This document shows positions 5,401 to 6,738 of a stretch of 6,738 nt of DNA, piece after piece (positions within the stretch are counted from its first letter, which is position 1; each line of letters starts with the position of its first letter). The notes under the pieces are model-generated. The model was not told where the DNA came from. It worked only from the letters and a program-made list of their open reading frames with translations, and did not search any database. Source of the DNA: Prolixibacteraceae bacterium (GTDB lineage Bacteria; Bacteroidota; Bacteroidia; Bacteroidales; Prolixibacteraceae). The stretch spans positions 1 to 6,738 of the forward strand of contig SKHV01000509.1 in assembly GCA_007116765.1 (NCBI GenBank). Direction: 5' to 3'. The position numbers and the translations under genes were made by a program.

Positions 5401-6669
5401 ATGAACGAAGAATTTCTTCAATACACATGGAAACACGGCTTATTTTCTAAAGAAGAATTAAGTACCAGTACCGGCGAAACCATAGAAATAATCAATGCAG
5501 GAAAGTGGAATTCCGATTCGGGACCCGATTTCTTCAATGCCACGATAAAAATTGGAGCTACCCTTTGGGCAGGGAATGTGGAAGTGCACATAAACAGTTC
5601 CGACTGGTTAAAACACAAGCACCAAAACGATGAAGCCTACAACAGTGTGATTTTGCATGTAGTATACAAGCACGACACTGAAATCAAACTGCCAAACGGA
5701 ACCCCACTACCCACACTTGAATTTGTTCCCAATAAAAGAGCGCACGAAAGTTATGAGCAATTAATTGGAGAACCCCAAAAACCGGCATGTGCTGCCCGCC
5801 TTCCCAAAATTGATCCAATATACGTACGCTCAACCATTGACTCAATGTTGGTGGACAGGCTAAAAACCAAAACCGGGATTATTTCGCAAACGCTTTCGTC
5901 GGTTAAAAACAGTTGGAACGAAACCTTTTACAGACACTTGGCCATTAATTTTGGGTTTAAAACCAATGCCCTGCCCTTTGAAATGTTTGCCCGCTCGTTA
6001 CCATTGAATACAATTGCTAAGCATACAAAAAATTTGGAGCAACTCGAAGCCCTTTTTTTTGGTCAATCGGGGCTATTGAACGAACAACTACTTGGCGACG
6101 ACTACTTTATTGGCTTACGCCACGAGTATAGCTACCTTGCCAATAAGTACAAACTAAAAGGAATTGAAAGCCATAACTGGAAATTTATGCGCCTACGCCC
6201 GTCAAATTTTCCAAGCATAAGGCTGGCGCAGTTTGCCGCTCTTTTTCCGCAATCGGAAGCACTTTTCTCGCGCTTGCTCGAGATTGAAAAACCTGCCGAA
6301 ATCAGAAAACTCTTTAAAGTAAAAGCCTCGAAATATTGGGACACCCACTACCGCTTTAACCAGCCGGCTCCAAAAAAGGTGAAATGGATAGGCGAAAGTT
6401 CACTCAACAACATACTCATCAACACGGTGGTGCCTTTTCTGTATTTGTATGGCGAACGAAACAACAAACCCGAACTCAAGCAACGTGCTTTCGATTTACT
6501 TGAATCTATACCACCCGAGCAAAACCATATTATTCGCTCATGGAAATTGCTGGGCATAGCAGTAGAAAATGCATACGACACACAGGCACTCATACATTTA
6601 AGAAATAACTTTTGTGAGCAAAAAAAATGCTTGCGTTGTAAAATTGGGGCAAAAGTGATAGTAGAATAA
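5401..6669 (+). CDS. DUF2851 family protein, function unknown
   Basis: A 422-aa soluble protein that I recognise as DUF2851 (PF11013), found mainly in Bacteroidota and uncharacterised as far as I know. The start MNEEFLQYTWKHGLF matches the family N-terminus and fixes the ATG at 5401. The most conserved-looking part is residues 33-90: AGKWNSDSGPDFFNATIKIG, then WAGNVEVHINSSDWLKHKH, then AYNSVILHVVYKHD. The spaced GPDFF...GNVEVH acidic residues recall PD-(D/E)XK nuclease cores, though His replaces the usual Lys. Cys130 and a C-terminal C-x4-C-x2-C (Cys405, 410, 413, ahead of KIG) could form a metal site. No signal peptide or membrane segment is seen. It is codirectional with pyrF, 46 bp away, so they may share a transcript. 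The family call is strong; any biochemical role is inference. Confidence 0.88.
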   Translation: MNEEFLQYTWKHGLFSKEELSTSTGETIEIINAGKWNSDSGPDFFNATIKIGATLWAGNVEVHINSSDWLKHKHQNDEAYNSVILHVVYKHDTEIKLPNGTPLPTLEFVPNKRAHESYEQLIGEPQKPACAARLPKIDPIYVRSTIDSMLVDRLKTKTGIISQTLSSVKNSWNETFYRHLAINFGFKTNALPFEMFARSLPLNTIAKHTKNLEQLEALFFGQSGLLNEQLLGDDYFIGLRHEYSYLANKYKLKGIESHNWKFMRLRPSNFPSIRLAQFAALFPQSEALFSRLLEIEKPAEIRKLFKVKASKYWDTHYRFNQPAPKKVKWIGESSLNNILINTVVPFLYLYGERNNKPELKQRAFDLLESIPPEQNHIIRSWKLLGIAVENAYDTQALIHLRNNFCEQKKCLRCKIGAKVIVE

Positions 6670-6730
6670 CGTTATACAAAAGTTATGCTTCAACTCTAAA
6701 TGATTACCTCACTTACAACTTTTTATAAAA

Positions 6731-6738
6731 TAAATTTG
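6731..6738 (+). promoter_or_regulatory. Possible -7 promoter element at window edge
   Basis: TAAATTTG at the last eight bases matches the Bacteroidota -7 consensus TAnnTTTG. No TTG is seen at the proper distance upstream, and the gene it would serve lies outside the window. The 69-bp region 6670-6738 is AT-rich and holds nothing else I can support. Confidence 0.22.

Noticed and set aside
6052..6060. Run of eight T in the DUF2851 gene as a phase-variation tract
   Set aside because: It encodes normal in-frame Phe-Phe within an intact gene, and one 8-base T run in this AT-rich genome is not evidence of switching.

Overview
The window looks like a chromosomal segment from a member of the Bacteroidota, probably a Bacteroidales/Marinilabiliales-type organism. 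The grounds are a DUF2851 gene (a family I know mainly from this phylum), the long-form PyrF, start codons without Shine-Dalgarno sequences, matches to the Bacteroidota -7 promoter consensus TAnnTTTG, and short 'TTTGCG.CT.TGCG' type repeats next to a GxxExxY remnant. Genus cannot be decided from this sequence.

Layout. (1) 1-2947, plus strand: three enzymes of the UDP-2,3-diacetamido-2,3-dideoxy-glucuronate pathway for surface polysaccharide: aminotransferase WbpE/WlbC (5' end outside the window), N-acetyltransferase WbpD/WlbB and 3-dehydrogenase WbpB/WlbA. (2) 988-1422, inside that cluster: two near-identical copies of a ~135-bp element with 25-bp imperfect inverted ends. They flank a 28-codon remnant of a GxxExxY-family gene that stops just before the family's signature motif. 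(3) 2928-4388, minus strand: a secreted M28-type zinc aminopeptidase, then a 95-aa charged helical protein whose 3' end overlaps the 3' end of wbpB by 20 bp. (4) 4521-6669, plus strand: pyrF (orotidine-5'-phosphate decarboxylase) and a DUF2851 gene, separated by a perfect 11-bp hairpin that ends one base before the DUF2851 start codon.

How the genes work together. WbpB oxidises UDP-GlcNAcA at C3, WbpE transaminates the 3-keto product, and WbpD acetylates the new amine. The product is a diacetamido uronic acid nucleotide sugar for O-antigen or capsule. The 6-dehydrogenase (WbpA) that feeds the pathway is not in the window and may lie upstream. The M28 peptidase and small protein form a separate minus-strand unit. 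PyrF is pyrimidine housekeeping, and DUF2851 is of unknown function.

The core genes are ordinary. The parts worth a second look are the repeat/GxxExxY insertion in the sugar operon, the hairpin on the DUF2851 start, and the Cys cluster plus nuclease-like motif in DUF2851. I found no RNA genes, CRISPR arrays or intact transposases.
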